A stretch of 64,000 bases of DNA from Tridacna crocea (Eukaryota; Mollusca; Bivalvia; Cardiida; Cardiidae), in assembly GCA_943736015.1 (NCBI GenBank), contig OX031070.1, positions 24,387,673-24,451,672 on the forward strand, given 5' to 3'. Position numbers and translations under genes: made by a program. The notes under the pieces are model-generated. The model searched no databases, had not been told where the DNA came from, and saw nothing but the letters and a program-made list of their open reading frames with translations. Below, in pieces: positions 61,539-64,000 of this stretch. The number at the start of each line of letters is the position of its first letter. The stretch's first letter is position 1.

Positions 61539-61766
61539 TTAACCCTTTCCCAAACAATCCTTGGTTTGGGCGACCCTGAGATGAAAGCCTTATGAAACTG
61601 TTGTGGGAAAAGGAGAAAATGCTGGGGACCAGCATTTTCTCCTTTTACCATAATGTTTTGTACCCTATTGGAAACAACTTTCAATTTTTTAGTTACTTTT
61701 ATTTTGTCGTCTGCAAGTGCTTTCAATTTGGACCAGTCTAAAATTTTGTCGTTTGGTAAAGAGTTA
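61539..61766 (+). mobile_element. A-family TTAA MITE
   Basis: Starts two bases after the end of the previous copy, in opposite orientation; tip GCTGGGGACCAGC. Confidence 0.92.
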
Positions 61767-61807
61767 ACAACGGTCTCAATCATGAGGTAGTCTAGTTTAT
61801 TCATAAT

Positions 61808-62040
61808 CTTAAACCTATACTCCATAGATACTCATTTTGACCCATCAACAATAGACAGCTTTTGAAAACATTGTGTGAAAAGGTGAAATTGCTCGTAACG
61901 AGCAATTTCTCCTTTACCCACAATGTTTTCCACTCAATCAGATATTTGTATCCTCATTTATCAGTATTTTTTACATCAACTCTTTATTTGCTACTGAAAT
62001 GGAAGAGCCTAAAAATGGCATATCAGGTAAAAGGTTGAAT
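61808..62040 (-). mobile_element. C-family MITE
   Basis: Reverse of the 9080 copy: TAAACCTATACTCCATAGAT left, CATATCAGGTAAAAGGTTGA right; core stem partly mixed (AAAGGTGAAATTGC against TTTCTCC). Confidence 0.88.
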
Positions 62041-62299
62041 AATGCAATGGAAAGAATAGATCAGAGATCAGGCTGCACGGTCTAGTGTCGTATGGAAAGA
62101 GTAAGCTTGCAAGACGTCGTTCATTGTAGTTAGCTGCAAAAAAAAAAGTGATATCAAAGGGAAGCAACTCTCCTTTTATTGTTGACGTAAGATTTGAGAG
62201 ATTACGGGTAATTCACGAGTTCGCTGTGGAATTCCGTTTACGAACCTGACAAAATCATCTATAGTACTACATTATTTTGTCTCCCGAGTCATCGATAAC

Positions 62300-62650
62300 A
62301 TTAAATGCCTGACATGGCTCATGTTCTGTGAAAAGAGGACTTAGTGCACCTGGGAAAAATTCCAACACAGCTCGGCCCGCACAGGCTGACCTGGGTCGAA
62401 ACCTTTCGCTACTGGTCAATCTTCTGTATGTCAAAGGATCAGTCTACCTCATGGTTCAGTCCTAAGACAAAATGGATTTAATGGCTGGGTGCATCTGCGA
62501 AAAATTTCATCACAGGTCAGCCCGCACAGGTTGACCTGGTCGACACCTTTGGCTAATGGTCAATTTTCTGCTTGTCAAAGGACCAGTCTACCTCATTGTT
62601 CAGTCATATGTAAAACCATATGGATTTAATGGCTGGGCCGGAACGTTTCG
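62300..62650. repeat. Tandem units of about 147 bp with GCACAGGCTGACCTGG
   Basis: CGGCCCGCACAGGCTGACCT at 62372 and AGCCCGCACAGGTTGACCTG at 62519, each followed by GACCAGTCTACCTCA-type sequence; a third partial unit begins near 62618. Confidence 0.8.
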
Positions 62651-62806
62651 CTATATGGGTTAATTTCCTGTATGTTGACGGACCACTGTACTTTATGATC
62701 TGGTCGGTTGTGAGATAAAATTAACTTTATGGTGACTAGCTTGAGATACTATGCATCAAGGAGGTGCATTGAGCTCCCTTTTGTCAGATCGTGGCTTAAA
62801 TCTAGT

Positions 62807-63037
62807 TTAACCCTTTATCAAGGGGCAAGAATTTTAAACTTGTCCCAATTGAAAGCAATTGCAGATGACATAATAAACGTGACTAAAGAATTGAAACATG
62901 ACTTTAGAACTGTGCAAAACATTGTGGGAAAAGGAGAAAATGCTGGTTACCAGCATTTTCTCCTTTTCCCACAATGTTTTCAGAAGGCATCTTCCTCGCT
63001 GGGTCGTAAAAAACAGAGATTGTTTGGTAAAGGATTA
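62807..63037 (-). mobile_element. A-family TTAA MITE
   Basis: TTAACCCTTTATCAAGGGGC to GGTAAAGGATTAA; perfect hairpin. Confidence 0.9.
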
Positions 63038-63084
63038 AACTGTAGATTGATGTTGGACAAACTTATATACTGACATTATTTCCA

Positions 63085-63190
63085 AGAAACCTCCATTTCT
63101 ACAAACAAATTCCATCAATTCAGTGACATTTAATTTGTCGTCTACAAACACTTTCATTTTAAACAGGCCTAATTTTTGTCATTTGGTAGA
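63085..63190 (+). mobile_element. A-family right-arm fragment
   Basis: AATTTGTCGTCTACAAACAC to GTCATTTGGTAGAG. Confidence 0.6.
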
Positions 63191-63524
63191 GCTAAACGGC
63201 ACTTTATGGTTGATTATACACTTCCTGTAATATTTTATGTCCGGGGAAAAAAAAAACGAACATTTTTCATCGGCTTATCCGCCTCAGATTTCTGTGGGTT
63301 GCTACTTTTCTACAAAACAAAATACTTTACGTTCCTAGGACAAAACTTTGAACAAGTAGACGGTATACGACAAAACATGAAGAATCCGAATGAAGTTTAA
63401 TTTAGCGGAAAGGAAAGATAAAAGGCGCAGCATAAAACGGACATTTTCTCTTGGGATTTCTGAGAAAAATACTCGAGTTTGTTTTATCCAATATATTTTC
63501 ACAGAAAGTTGCCCTACACTATAA

Positions 63525-63600
63525 ACCTAGTCCTGTATTCATTAACTATTTCTAATTTTCATTCTTAGTCTTGCTGGAGATTTAGAAAATAATGCAAAGT
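63525..63600. mobile_element. One arm of the ATTCACCAACC fold-back
   Basis: TAGTCCTGTATTCATTAACT followed by ATTCTTAGTCTTG; the second arm is missing. Confidence 0.5.
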
Positions 63601-63613
63601 TCTTCTCGCTGGT

Positions 63614-63914
63614 TAACTCATTACCAGACGATTATATTTTAGGCTTCTCCAAATCGAAAGCATTTGCAGACGACAAGTTCTTCTCGCTGGTTAACTCATT
63701 ACCAGACGATTATATTTTAGGCTTCTCCAAATCGAAAGCATTTGCAGACGACAAAATAAAAGTGACTGAAAATTTGAAATTTGTTTTGTGAAAGATAGAC
63801 AACATTGTGGGAAAAGGAGAAAATGCTGGTTACCAGCATTTTCTCCTTTTCCCACGATGTTTTCTAAAGACTCCTTTCTCACGCAGGGTCGTCAAAAATC
63901 GGGGTTGTGTGGTA
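63614..63914 (-). mobile_element. A-family MITE with duplicated left end
   Basis: The 77-bp segment GTTCTTCTCGCTGGTTAACT to CAGACGACAA occurs twice (63598-63674 and 63675-63751); the rest is a normal copy with perfect hairpin. Confidence 0.88.
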
Positions 63915-64000
63915 TTTCATATGAATTTGAAAATCTACTTTGTTTAAACTTAAATGACAGTAAAATCCAAAATTTGCTACTTCAAAGGTATTTTGGGAGA

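Overview
The window is animal nuclear DNA, AT-rich, with short exons in a sea of repeats. Repeat types (tRNA-derived SINEs, GTCCGTCGTC-type repeats, GATCAGACTGCA and AGCCTGCGCGGACTG palindromes) and the protein sequence suggest a mollusc, most likely a heterodont bivalve; the species cannot be named from the sequence alone.

Positions 393-39972 hold the last 26 exons of one plus-strand gene, the orthologue of ubiquitin-specific protease 32 (USP32). Every junction is GT/AG, phases agree throughout, and the exons join into 1362 residues ending in TAA. In order they encode: EF-hands (exons 1-3), a DUSP domain with a Ser-rich insert (4-8), a ubiquitin-like region (9-11), and the USP catalytic domain (12-25) with Cys box, two CxxC pairs, a variable Cys-rich insert and His box, then a C-terminal tail ending Cys-Val-Ile-Gln, a CaaX-type end. 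The amino-terminal part lies upstream of the window. Exon numbers here are window numbers. A plausible poly(A) signal is at 42941.

The right part (about 43-64 kb) is mostly intergenic repeats. One further probable gene is a minus-strand first exon at 51338-51574 that encodes a canonical BH3 motif, so probably a BH3-only Bcl-2-family protein; its later exons were not found with confidence.

The dominant feature is a superfamily of about 225-bp miniature transposons (MITEs) ending in TTAA, with CCC-type inner termini like those of piggyBac elements. About 100 copies or fragments are present. Five families are named here: A (most copies), B, C, D and E. A-D share one central hairpin of about 66 nt (stem GAAAACATTGTGG...), while their arms differ. 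In A, '+' means the arm starting near CACAATCC lies left, with tip GGTAACC; '-' is the reverse, with tip GGTTACC. Nested, tandem, chimeric, arm-symmetric and hairpin-less derivatives are all present. No coding exon is hit.

Other repeats: tRNA-derived SINEs, a Helitron-like element with 166-bp internal units, a Tc1/mariner-type element with TA duplication, several fold-back elements, a 45-bp minisatellite grown from a SINE head, and a minisatellite formed from the splice acceptor and first codons of the USP32 His-box exon.
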